A stretch of DNA of 64,000 nucleotides from contig JAILIS010000010.1 of NCBI GenBank assembly GCA_024695145.1, forward strand, positions 1 through 64,000, read 5' to 3'. The stretch's first letter is position 1; the number at the start of each line of letters is the position of its first letter. The stretch comes from Lachnospiraceae bacterium. Lineage in GTDB: Bacteria > Bacillota > Clostridia > Lachnospirales > Lachnospiraceae. The position numbers and the translations under genes are program-made. This document shows, one piece after another, positions 28,278-38,117 of the stretch. Under the pieces are notes generated by a model that saw only the letters and a program-made list of their open reading frames with translations, made no database searches and had not been told where the DNA came from.

Positions 28278-31169
28278 TCATGCCTTTTGGATCGCTCCTA
28301 TGAATGCTTTCGCGATCCTGTAAAGTTCTCTGTCGGAGAGTTGTTGTTCCCCCATAGCGGGCAGATATGCCCTGTTTGCATTTTGTGAGAAGACATAGGC
28401 CAGATTTGCCGTATCCATATTTTCCCGTGCAAACCCTTCTCTTATTTTATCGTCAATACCTTTGATATTATCAACCCCGGCTCGCGAATCCGAAACAATA
28501 AATCCGTCAATGCCATTTGATCTTAATGAAAATGTTGCATCAACTTTTCCGTATTCTTCGCTGTCGAAAGATACCCTGACCTTTCCGGACTCGTCCGTAC
28601 CGTGCATTATCGTCAGATGTACGGATGTCCACCCTTCTTCCATAAGCACCGGTATCTCATAGCTGGCATGTCTTGAAAGAGCTGCGGCAAATCCCACCTG
28701 TTTGTAAAGCATCGAAAGTGCTCTTACATCCTCATAGCTTTCTGCCGCAAGAACTTCCTCTTTTATTGTTTCTTTGGCCTTGTCGAGGAATCTCTCATAT
28801 GCACTCACAATGCTTTCAGCATCTGTAAGACTGTCCGTAAGTTCCGCAGCGTCTTCCTCGCTCAGACCTGCAGGAGATCTGTCTTCTTTCCCGTCATCAT
28901 ATGACTGCCTTCCGGAAAACATTTTTTTGTATCCGGAGCCCATTCCGCCGGTCATGGCGGTTACGACTGCAATGTTTTCTATAGTTACCGGTTCGGATAT
29001 CAGGGACAGTATTTCTTCCGATTCCCCGGTTGCCCTCGAAGCCGCTCTTATCTCTCTTTGTTTTTCGCTGATATAATCCTTATCCAAAGAGGGCTCGATC
29101 AGTTGTCCGAACACTCTGTCAAGCTGCGATGTGATCGAGTCTCCCCTCTCGACGATCTTTTCGAGGAACCCGAAATCATCATCTATAACATACTCTTCAT
29201 TCATGTGACGGTTTGTCCGGGATGCTTCGAGCATGTTTTCAAGTGTCAGCGGCTTTCCGGATGAAAGTACGTTTCCGATGACTTTTCCGTCCCGCTTTTC
29301 CACTGTATTAAACAACCTGTACATACCGATAAAAGCCTGCTTTTCATCCTCTGTTATGTTTCCGCTCTTTTCGAGTCTCCACAGGAATTTGCTGTATTTT
29401 TCACCTGTCTGATCAAAGCTTTCCTCGGAAAGTGATCTTTCAAGATCGAATATGTTCTCGGAAAGAGGATTATGTCCTTCTCTTATCATCGAAAGTGTTT
29501 TTGCGGGAGTCATAAGCGATATGACGGTCTCAACAGAGCGTGTTGCGTTCCTTATCGCATCGATGTTTTCCCTGTTTATCATCATTCCCGCATAACCAAG
29601 GGTCCTGACCGCTTTACGGTTACTGTCATTAACATCCATATTGAGATCCGTCAGTATATCGTCAACATTTCTGAACGCTTTTTGTATGGAATCTCCCATA
29701 TCGGCTCTGGGTGCTGTCATAAGAGCCTCATATCTCTCACCGGCTTTTTCATATGCCGCCCCGGCGGATTTTCCTTCTGATGCAACCCTTTCGAGCGTAA
29801 AATCATCCGAAGAAAATGTATCTGCTATGGTCCTTGCGGGAACAAAAGGAATATCATCAAGAACGGCCCTTGTCTGCTTATACAGGTCTATCCGAAGGTC
29901 CAGTTCCGCATCATCAGTCCTATTACTGCCGTATTCCCTGTCGGGTTCTGCCGTTTCGCCGTTACCGTTTTCAGGTGATAAAAGCGGGGCATAAAATTCC
30001 CGTTCCGCTGCTTTCAGATCTTCCACAAGCTGCTCGAGCGGCTGTGTTTCGATGTTGATCCCTTTTCTCAAAAGAGTAAGATTGGCTTCCTTTGTCATCA
30101 GGAGCCTGACTTCCTCAAGCTGTCTGTGCTTTACGAGATCTGTCGGATCTTCCATATTTTTGAAGTTTTCCACTATTTCAGCCGCACGCGTGTAGAGGCT
30201 GACGGTTTTGGTAAGATCGGCTTCCTTCGGCGTCTTACCTTCCTCTATGGCGACCGTTACAGCGGCGATCAGATCTTTGGGATCGGCAGGGACTTTAAGA
30301 TCCTTTATCATTTCATATGCATCGAGGGTTTCCTTTGTCAGGGGGAGCTCATGTGTTACCAGCCACTTTGCATCTTCAAGCACTGTCTCAGGCTCTTGTA
30401 TACCTGCCTCTTTAATAACGTCAAGTGCCTGCTCTTTAAGATCATCCCATGACTGCATCGTATAATCGCTGCCGGCATAGGTTGCTGCTCCGTCAAAGAT
30501 CACTTTGTTTGAAGAAAGATTTCCGGATGCGGCCGAATACTCCGCTTTGTAAAGGTTATCCACAGTTGGAGCCATATCCTCCGAGATCATGAACGCCTTA
30601 GCCTCTTCCGTAAGCGGTTTGAGATTGGCTGCCATCATGACAGCTTCTCTTGTGTCAGCCACATTCTCCCCGGTAACGGGAAGATCGGATGCCTTAAGCG
30701 TATCGGAGATTATCTTTCCGGCATTAAAAGAATTGCCGAGAACTGCTTTGATCTCATCCTCGGAAAGATCGTCATTATATCCGGCTATCGTATTTCCGGC
30801 CTGTGCCATTGTGATCTTGATCCTGTCAAGATTGGTGACGGCTTCCCCTGCCGGTATCTTTGCAGGGTTAACTCCTTCTTTCATCAATTCGGCAAAATCT
30901 TCGTCTGACATGGAATTAGACATCACGGCCATATAATCTCTCTGAAGAGAAACATCGGTCATACCGGCGATCTGTGCTATCTCCTGTGCGGATTTCAGAT
31001 CTTTCTTACCGTATGCAGCATTCTCCGAAGGCTTGCCCGTGATATCCAGAGTAAAACCCATCTCCCCGGTTCTCATCCCTGATACCTCGGAAGAGGGTCT
31101 GCCATATGTGATGTGTTCCTTATCATTTACATGATTTGCGCTATGATTATTAACAGCTTCAATATTCAT
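28278..31169 (-). CDS. large DUF6240-like protein, probably flagellum-associated (family name from memory, not searched)
   Basis: 963-aa ORF directly upstream of flagellin; recurrent P[LV]TxEN[LIV] motifs; C-terminal FliK-like beta region VHLTIMHGTDESGKVRVSFDSEEYGKVDATFSL. Confidence 0.6.
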   Translation of the reverse strand: MNIEAVNNHSANHVNDKEHITYGRPSSEVSGMRTGEMGFTLDITGKPSENAAYGKKDLKSAQEIAQIAGMTDVSLQRDYMAVMSNSMSDEDFAELMKEGVNPAKIPAGEAVTNLDRIKITMAQAGNTIAGYNDDLSEDEIKAVLGNSFNAGKIISDTLKASDLPVTGENVADTREAVMMAANLKPLTEEAKAFMISEDMAPTVDNLYKAEYSAASGNLSSNKVIFDGAATYAGSDYTMQSWDDLKEQALDVIKEAGIQEPETVLEDAKWLVTHELPLTKETLDAYEMIKDLKVPADPKDLIAAVTVAIEEGKTPKEADLTKTVSLYTRAAEIVENFKNMEDPTDLVKHRQLEEVRLLMTKEANLTLLRKGINIETQPLEQLVEDLKAAEREFYAPLLSPENGNGETAEPDREYGSNRTDDAELDLRIDLYKQTRAVLDDIPFVPARTIADTFSSDDFTLERVASEGKSAGAAYEKAGERYEALMTAPRADMGDSIQKAFRNVDDILTDLNMDVNDSNRKAVRTLGYAGMMINRENIDAIRNATRSVETVISLMTPAKTLSMIREGHNPLSENIFDLERSLSEESFDQTGEKYSKFLWRLEKSGNITEDEKQAFIGMYRLFNTVEKRDGKVIGNVLSSGKPLTLENMLEASRTNRHMNEEYVIDDDFGFLEKIVERGDSITSQLDRVFGQLIEPSLDKDYISEKQREIRAASRATGESEEILSLISEPVTIENIAVVTAMTGGMGSGYKKMFSGRQSYDDGKEDRSPAGLSEEDAAELTDSLTDAESIVSAYERFLDKAKETIKEEVLAAESYEDVRALSMLYKQVGFAAALSRHASYEIPVLMEEGWTSVHLTIMHGTDESGKVRVSFDSEEYGKVDATFSLRSNGIDGFIVSDSRAGVDNIKGIDDKIREGFARENMDTANLAYVFSQNANRAYLPAMGEQQLSDRELYRIAKAFIGAIQKA

Positions 31170-31211
31170 AAGCGTCCTCTCATACAGAAATGAATGAATT
31201 ATCTGACATAT

Positions 31212-31239
31212 ATTTCGGAATCTTTGCAGGAAAACTTTA
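31212..31239 (-). promoter_or_regulatory. candidate sigma-28 (FliA/SigD) promoter upstream of DUF6240-like/flagellin/fliS unit
   Basis: Minus strand TAAAGTTT-N12-TCCGAAAT, compared with consensus TAAAGTTT-N11-12-GCCGATAA/T; lies 43-70 nt upstream of the start at 31169. Confidence 0.6.
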
Positions 31240-31246
31240 TATCATC

Positions 31247-31819
31247 TCATTTTGTGTTCCCGGTCACATTTGCGGCCATGATAACAGCGCCCTCTTCTTT
31301 GAGCCATTTCCGGTATTTTTTGTAATCCGGAAGAACAGCCGAGACCCTGTCCCAGAATTTTCTTGAATGGTTCATCTCCAGGCGGTGACACAGCTCGTGA
31401 ACTATAACATAATCCTGTACAGCCTCGGGAGCCTTCATGAGCAGGCAGTTAAAATTGAGATTTCCTTTGGCACTGCAGCTTCCCCACAAAGTCTTCTGGT
31501 TTCTTATGGTGATCCTCCCATATGTCACCCCGAGTTTATCCGCATAGTATCTGACTTTTCCCGGAATGATCTTTACAGCCTCGTTTCCGAGTGCCATGAG
31601 CTCTTCCCTGCTGAGGGGCTTAACGTTACTGGTCTTTTCGTTTCTTTTTCTGACCTTTTCGAGGTGCTTTTCTATCCACACCTCATTGCTGTCAACGAAA
31701 CGGTCGATCTCATAGAGCGGCATCCTTTTCGGCGCCCTCACAAGAACGGTCATATCCGGTCTAATCTCAACGCTGACCGTACGTCTGCGGCTTCGCACAA
31801 GATCATAATCGATTGCCAT
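31247..31819 (-). CDS. YgjP-like M48-type metallopeptidase
   Basis: YVIVHELCHRLEMNHSRKFW zinc motif; SCSAKGNLNFNCLLMKAP. Confidence 0.88.
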   Translation of the reverse strand: MAIDYDLVRSRRRTVSVEIRPDMTVLVRAPKRMPLYEIDRFVDSNEVWIEKHLEKVRKRNEKTSNVKPLSREELMALGNEAVKIIPGKVRYYADKLGVTYGRITIRNQKTLWGSCSAKGNLNFNCLLMKAPEAVQDYVIVHELCHRLEMNHSRKFWDRVSAVLPDYKKYRKWLKEEGAVIMAANVTGNTK

Positions 31820-31847
31820 GAGTATTCTCCTGAAACATTACATAAAC

Positions 31848-31883
31848 AAAGGCGCCCTTACGATCATGTAAGAGCGCCCTTTT
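31848..31883 (-). terminator. terminator-like hairpin downstream of glgB
   Basis: AAGGGCGCTCTTAC-ATGATC-GTAAGGGCGCCTTT inverted repeat just after the glgB stop. Confidence 0.7.
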
Positions 31884-31884
31884 C

Positions 31885-33861
31885 TCAGAATTCAAATATC
31901 GCCGCACCGTATGCCGGAAGAGGATACCCTATCGAGTAATCCCGGTTGTCCCAGCTTATCTTTTCGGCTGTGTATACTTTCTTCTTCGAAGGTTCACTGT
32001 TGCCTCCGAAACGCTTTTCATCCGATGACAGAAGCAGTTTGTATTTCCCGCTCTTCGGCACTCCCACGCGATAATCCCCTCTCTCTATAGGCGTGAAGTT
32101 CAGAACGAACAGCAGACTCTTCTTTTTTGTACTGTCATAACGTACGAAGGAATATATGCTCTTGTATGTATCATCCGCATTTATCCATTCGAATCCTTCA
32201 TTTTCATGGTCAAGCTCATAAAGGCACGGATACTTCCTGTACAGTGACAGAAGTTCTTTCACATAACTCTGCATCCCCGAATGAAGATCATCACCAAGAA
32301 GTGCCCAGTCAAGCTCCCTGTCCTCACTCCACTCGGAATCCTGTGCAAATTCCTGTCCCATGAACAGAAGCTTCTTTCCGGAATGCCCGACCATATAAGT
32401 ATATCCGAGCCGCAGATTGGCAAATTTGTCGACATAGAATCCGGGCATCTTGTTCAGCATCGAGCATTTCAGATGAACAACTTCATCATGCGAGAGCACC
32501 AGGATATACTTCTCTGCCTGGTTATAGCTCATGGCAAAAGTCATCTTGTAATGATTGTCTCTTCTGAATATGGGATCCAGTTTCATATAATCACAGAAAT
32601 CATGCATCCATCCCATGTTCCATTTAAACGTGAATCCCAATCCGTCATTTTCGGGAATGTCCGTAACCTTTGGCCATGCCGTCGATTCCTCGGCTATCAT
32701 CATGACTCCCGGGAACACTCCTTTTATATATGAATTCAGATGTTTGAAGAATTCTATAGCCTCAAGGTTGTGGTTTCCGCCGTATTTGTTCGGTATCCAG
32801 GCTCCGTCCTGCTTGCCGTAATCAAGATAGAGCATGGAGGCTACGGCATCCACTCTGAGCCCGTCAATATGGAACTCTTTCAACCAGAATATGGCATTGG
32901 CTATGAGGAAGTTTTTAACTTCAGATTTGCCGTAATCAAAAATCTTCGTTCCCCAGTCCGGATGCTCGCCCTTTCTCGGATCCGCATATTCATACAATGC
33001 CTGTCCGTCAAAATCGGCCAAACCGTGAGCATCTCTCGGAAAATGAGCAGGTACCCAGTCAAGGATGATACCTATATTGTTCATGTGAAATTTGTTCACC
33101 ATATAGGCAAAATCTTCAAGGGATCCGTACCTTGTTGTCGGTGCGTAATATCCCGTGACCTGGTATCCCCATGAACCGTCAAAGGGATGTTCGGCTATGC
33201 CGATAAGTTCGATATGCGTATAATGCATATCCAGAAGGTATTCTGTCATCCTGTCCGCAAATTCGCGGTAATTATAAAAGCCCTCGTCATCACGTCCGGG
33301 ATGCCTCATCCATGAACCGATATGACATTCATAGATCGCTATCGGGGATCTGAAAAGATCAGCAGCAGCTCTCTTTTTCAACCAGGCTGCATCCTGCCAT
33401 TTTATCTTCGACATGTCGGCTGTGACACTTGCCGTACCGGGGCGAAGTTCCGCTTTATTGGCAAACGGATCCGCTTTGTAAAGCTTCTCTCCGCGTTTTG
33501 TGGTGATAAGGAACTTGTACAGACTGTCGATACCCATATCGGGGATAAATATCTCATAAATACCGGCAGGTTCAAGCCTTTCCATCAGGTATTCATCCTC
33601 ATTCCATCCGTTATGATCGGTTATCAGATGGACCGACTGTGCATTGGGCGCCCAGACTGCAAAATACACTCCCTGTTTACCGTCCTTTTTACATACATGC
33701 GCACCCAGTTTTTTGTATATATCATAGTGAGTACCGGTGCCGAATAAGTACATGTCCATATCCGTTATGAACGGACTGATATTGTTTGTGTTATTTGCGG
33801 TTTTTGAACTGCTTTTACTCTTTGTATTCTTTGTAACCTTTGTGCCTTTAGCAGCGGTCAT
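31885..33861 (-). CDS. glgB: 1,4-alpha-glucan branching enzyme
   Basis: GSWGYQVTGYYAPTTRYG, DGLRVDAVASMLYLDYG, MIAEESTAWP, LSHDEVVH, MGQEFAQDSEW. Confidence 0.95.
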   Translation of the reverse strand: MTAAKGTKVTKNTKSKSSSKTANNTNNISPFITDMDMYLFGTGTHYDIYKKLGAHVCKKDGKQGVYFAVWAPNAQSVHLITDHNGWNEDEYLMERLEPAGIYEIFIPDMGIDSLYKFLITTKRGEKLYKADPFANKAELRPGTASVTADMSKIKWQDAAWLKKRAAADLFRSPIAIYECHIGSWMRHPGRDDEGFYNYREFADRMTEYLLDMHYTHIELIGIAEHPFDGSWGYQVTGYYAPTTRYGSLEDFAYMVNKFHMNNIGIILDWVPAHFPRDAHGLADFDGQALYEYADPRKGEHPDWGTKIFDYGKSEVKNFLIANAIFWLKEFHIDGLRVDAVASMLYLDYGKQDGAWIPNKYGGNHNLEAIEFFKHLNSYIKGVFPGVMMIAEESTAWPKVTDIPENDGLGFTFKWNMGWMHDFCDYMKLDPIFRRDNHYKMTFAMSYNQAEKYILVLSHDEVVHLKCSMLNKMPGFYVDKFANLRLGYTYMVGHSGKKLLFMGQEFAQDSEWSEDRELDWALLGDDLHSGMQSYVKELLSLYRKYPCLYELDHENEGFEWINADDTYKSIYSFVRYDSTKKKSLLFVLNFTPIERGDYRVGVPKSGKYKLLLSSDEKRFGGNSEPSKKKVYTAEKISWDNRDYSIGYPLPAYGAAIFEF

Positions 33862-33879
33862 TTTTGTATCCCCCTGTGA

Positions 33880-36800
33880 TCAGTTCAGAAAATCCTTCTC
33901 CCGAAGAACAATGCAGTCATTATCGTCATATCTCTTTGCAAGCAGGAAGTCCATAAAATGCGACATATTCTTACGGTCAACGTGCCTGATGGCGTTGTCG
34001 ACTATCTCTATAACTTCATCGACTGTGACAACGTGATCTATTGTCTGCATATCTCCTATCTTGTTATACAAGGCAAGTGTACCCATGTCATCTATACTGT
34101 ACTCAAGCTCCCTTGCATAACCTTTTGCGTAGGCGACAAGATCCTGATTCGAAAAATCATCTATTATGATCCTTGCATCAAAGACGGTCTTGGTTTCCGG
34201 GCACCCGTTAAGAAGCGGTTCCAGAGAGTCCTTCTCACCTTCAAACACAACAAGAATGGATTCGACATCTTTTTCAAGCGTCTCTGTTATTGTATTCAGA
34301 GTGATCGGTGTAAGGCCTCCGGCATTTTCCACTATCAGGGATCCGTTGTGAAGCTTCTGCAGTGTCATAGGGATGTTTTTCTTGTTAAGAGCTTCTCCCG
34401 AGATCTTTGCAACCTTTCCGGAGAAGGTTGAATCCATCGCCTGTATCGCTTTTACTATATCGATAGCAAGAGTCTTTCTTCCGAAATTCTCCGAGCCCAT
34501 AACGATAACATTGCCGCGGGATGCCTCCATCCTCATGTCATCCATGACATCAACGATCTGGGCCTTCAGGGATTCAATACCTTCGAAGCGTCCGAATATT
34601 GCCATTTCGGCTTCGTCAAAATCCCTTCTGCTTGTAACATTTTCCTCAAGCTTCATCCACGACGGATGGTTGGCCTTTCTGGAACTGTCATCCTCGCCTG
34701 AATATTCGTCCTCTATCCCGGCTTCATAACGCATCCTTGCCTCTATCTCTTCCTGAGGTATGGGACGGGTCTTGAGCATGTCATCTACATCATCGGGCTG
34801 ATCGATGGTCTCGATCTCTTCCACTTCCCCGATGTCGTCCACACTGTACGGATACTGTATAGGTGCGGTCATCTGCCGCCGTACGGGTTCAACCGGTTCA
34901 ACGGGTATGTCCTGCACAGGCTCTGCAACCGGTTCGGGTTCTCTCTCTTTAACCGGTTCAGGTTCAGGCTCAGGTTCAGGCTCGGGCTCGGGTTCGGGTT
35001 CGGGTTCAGGTTCGGCTTCCTCTTCGACAAGATCAGGCTGATCGATCTCTTCTATTTCTTCAGCTTCACCGTAATCCTCAGGTTCGGGCTCTGACTCTTT
35101 TGGCTCAATTTCTTCAGGTTCGGGTGACGGAAGTTCCCCTGTCATCCTTTTTACAAGTTCGGCATCCTCTTTACGGATACGGGCAAGATCTCCTCCGTAT
35201 TCCTCATCAAGTGTCATCTTTCTGCCTGACGGAAGAACATCTCCCGAAATAGGCATATTTGCATCCGGCAGTATATCAGGGATAGTTCCTGTGATGGACG
35301 GTTTCACGGGTCCTTTTATCCTGGCTCCGGATTCGGTCCTTTTTATTCCTTCTCTTCCAAAGTCCGGTGAAGGTATGGTTGTTTTTGTAACAACTCCCTT
35401 CTTATCTTCTTTTATTACTTCCTCTTTAAGGGCTGTTTCCCTGTGGTCGTCGGATTCAGCTTCGGGTTCGGGCTTTTCTTCTTCAGTATTAAATACTCCG
35501 TCTATTCCGGGTATCACGCCTGCGAGCTGAGCCATGATATCCTGAGTCTGTTCTTTGGTACGGTCAAGGATTCTCTGCTTGTGGGCCTCTTCCCCGTTCT
35601 TTTTCTTGGCCTCCCAGTCTTTCATGAAATCGGAAAGATCTATCTGTCCGGGAACCTGATCATCAATGACCTGTTCCTGTACATCCTTTTCATTACCCTG
35701 CGGCACACTCTGCTCATATACAGGCGGCTTGGGCTGTTCGTTTGCAGGCTGTTCGTTTGCAGGCTGCGCGTTCTGTTCGTATACGGGCGGCTCACTCTGT
35801 TCTTCTGCGGGTTGCTGAGGCTGTGCATAAACCGAAGGTTCGCTCTGTTCTTCTGCAGGCTGCTGGGGCTGTGCATAAACCGAAGGTTCGCTCTGTTCAT
35901 ATACCGGCTGACTGTACATCTGCGCCTGCTGCGGGTAAGGTTGCTGCATATACATGCCCTGCTGAGGCTGGACAAATCCCTGCTGGGGCTGTGCATATCC
36001 CTGCTGCATTCCATACGCCGGCTGTTCATACATCGGCTGGTATCCGCCGTAAGCCTGCTGAGGCTGGACATACATCTGCTGAGGCTGCTCATATGCCTGT
36101 TGAGGATACATCTGAGCAGACTGCGGATACGGTTGCTGCTGCATATACATATTCTGCACGGGCTGTGCATATCCCTGCTCCGGCCCTGCCTGATTTATCT
36201 GCTGTATGAACTGTTCCTGGGACTGATCATAGAGCTGTGAAGTGGAGTTAAAAAACGGTGAAGGTTCGACGCTCTTTTCCTTTTCGTAGAACTCCTCCAT
36301 ATTTTTGGCAAGCTCTTCCTGCAAATTCATGGTCGAGTATTTGTCATTGCTGTACGGAGCTATCTGAATGTCTGCAGTCTTTTGTTCCGGCTTCACGGAA
36401 GGACGTTCGGGTACAGGTATACTGTTATCCTTCTTAACGACCGGCCCGAGAAGGGAATCGCCTTTATCATCCATCGGGGCCGTCTCAAAAGGACTGGCTC
36501 CCTTTGCATAGACGTTCATTGACTGTGTCTCGTAGATATGAACGGTTTCTTCCGTTTCTCCCGTAGGGATCTTCGGTGCATCATAAACACCGTCATATTT
36601 CTGTTGCTGCTCCTTTGTAAGAGGAGAGTGCTGCATTTTCAATTCCAGGGCTTTACGGACATAAGGACCGTCTCCGAACCATAATGCAAGTTCATCACAT
36701 GTCTCGACACACTTTGTTTCCTGCCCGTCCTTATGATAGAGAAGAGCAAGCTCGTAAGCCCATTTTTCCGTATACTCAGCTCTTTTGAACTCTTCAAGCA

Positions 36801-37191
36801 AAGAGATCTTTTCCTCGAGCGGAACATCCTGAGCATCATATATCTTGTACAAAAGTACATATCTGTTTGTATCGTGGGGTTTTAAATGAACATATTCCCT
36901 GTAATATTCGATAGCATCAGACACTTCATCGAGCTTGATGGCAAGTTCGCAAAGCGCGTAGACAACGTTAGCCCTGTCGGGGTAACGCTCATATGCCAGA
37001 AGAAGGATGTCTCTGGCTTCGGAATAATGTTTTGTGACTTTATATATCTCGCTGACGGTACACAACATAGAGAAGCTCTTTACTCTTCTCCAGTCAATGG
37101 TGTCTGCTATATCCATCGCTTCCTGGAAGCGGTGTTCTTTTATCAGCGATTTTATCTGATCCGCACAGACCTGATATTCGTACTTATCCAA
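33880..37191 (-). CDS. TPR-repeat / PQ-rich low-complexity / degenerate AAA (CbxX-like) protein
   Basis: N-terminal TPR-like helices, central Q/P/Y-rich repeats, (EP)n tract, C-terminal nucleotide-binding-like region [19 protein letters not shown]. Confidence 0.75.
   Translation of the reverse strand: [1103 protein letters not shown]
34964..35018. repeat. hexanucleotide-based repeat encoding (Glu-Pro)n
   Basis: ggttcaggctcaggttcaggctcgggctcgggttcgggttcgggttcaggttcg; encodes [22 protein letters not shown]. Confidence 0.85.
35798..35893. repeat. two tandem copies of a 48-bp coding repeat ([16 protein letters not shown]), plus degenerate flanking copies
   Basis: Copies at 35798-35845 and 35846-35893 differ at only a few positions. 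Confidence 0.9.
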
Positions 37192-37223
37192 AACTAAAAC
37201 TCCCTAGGCACGATTTTAGCCCA

Positions 37224-38117
37224 TTATTTCGATATTTTACCATAGAGGTCCTTTGATGTCAAAAGATTGGAAAGTGCCGCAAATTGGTTTAAATCCAAAG
37301 CTTCACCTCTTATTGCCGCGGGAAGATCGAGCTTTTTTAAAGCCTCCTCAAGTTCCTTTTTCGAATGCGGAAGCGAAGCGTGATTTGAAACCGCATTCAC
37401 AAGTGTTTTCCTTCTCTGATTAAAGGATGCCCTTATGATCTCAAACATATGATCCTCATCATATACTTCTGTTACCGGTTCTTTTCGGATATCCAGGCGT
37501 ATCACACCGGAGCCGACTTTCGGGCGCGGAATAAAACAGTTGGGGGGAACATTTGCGGCATAGTATGTCTGTGCATAATACTGAACGGCCAAAGACAGTG
37601 CCCCGTAATCCTTGGTCCCGGGCTTTGCCTTCATCCTCTCTGCCACTTCTTTTTGTACCATTATGGTTATGCTGTCGATCGGAAGGCGCTTCTCAAGAAG
37701 TTCCATAACGATAGGAGTGGTAATATAGTAAGGAAGATTTGCAACGACTTTGACATTCAAAGATGCCAGATCTTTTTCTGCCAGACTCCGGATATCTGTC
37801 TTCATGACATCGGCGTTTATGATACTGACATTGTCATACGCCGACAGGGTTTCCTCCAGAATGGGGATGAGCCTGCTGTCGATCTCTATGGCAATGACTT
37901 TTCCGGCACGTTCACACAGTCTTTGCGTCATGGTTCCTATCCCGGGTCCTATCTCTATAACACCGTCATCTTTACCCACTGATGCCGCATCAACTATCTT
38001 GTCAAGGACATGATCGTCTATCAGAAAATTCTGGCCGAGCCTTTTCTGAAATGAAAATCCATATTTTTTTATTATCTGCGAAGTGCTTTTGGCGCTGCCA
38101 AGGTTTTCCATCATCAT
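37224..38117 (-). CDS. rsmA: 16S rRNA (adenine1518/1519-N6)-dimethyltransferase
   Basis: GQNFLIDDHVLDKIV, VIEIGPGIGTMT, VVANLPYYITTPI, SFNQRRKTLVNAV. Confidence 0.96.
   Translation of the reverse strand: MMMENLGSAKSTSQIIKKYGFSFQKRLGQNFLIDDHVLDKIVDAASVGKDDGVIEIGPGIGTMTQRLCERAGKVIAIEIDSRLIPILEETLSAYDNVSIINADVMKTDIRSLAEKDLASLNVKVVANLPYYITTPIVMELLEKRLPIDSITIMVQKEVAERMKAKPGTKDYGALSLAVQYYAQTYYAANVPPNCFIPRPKVGSGVIRLDIRKEPVTEVYDEDHMFEIIRASFNQRRKTLVNAVSNHASLPHSKKELEEALKKLDLPAAIRGEALDLNQFAALSNLLTSKDLYGKISK

Noticed and set aside
35443-36240. 265-aa plus-strand ORF rich in Leu/Arg/His
   Set aside because: Antisense shadow of the Q/P/Y-rich repeat region of the 33880-37191 gene; repetitive composition is explained by the opposite strand. 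The same applies to 35640-36170 (-) and 35742-36209 (+).
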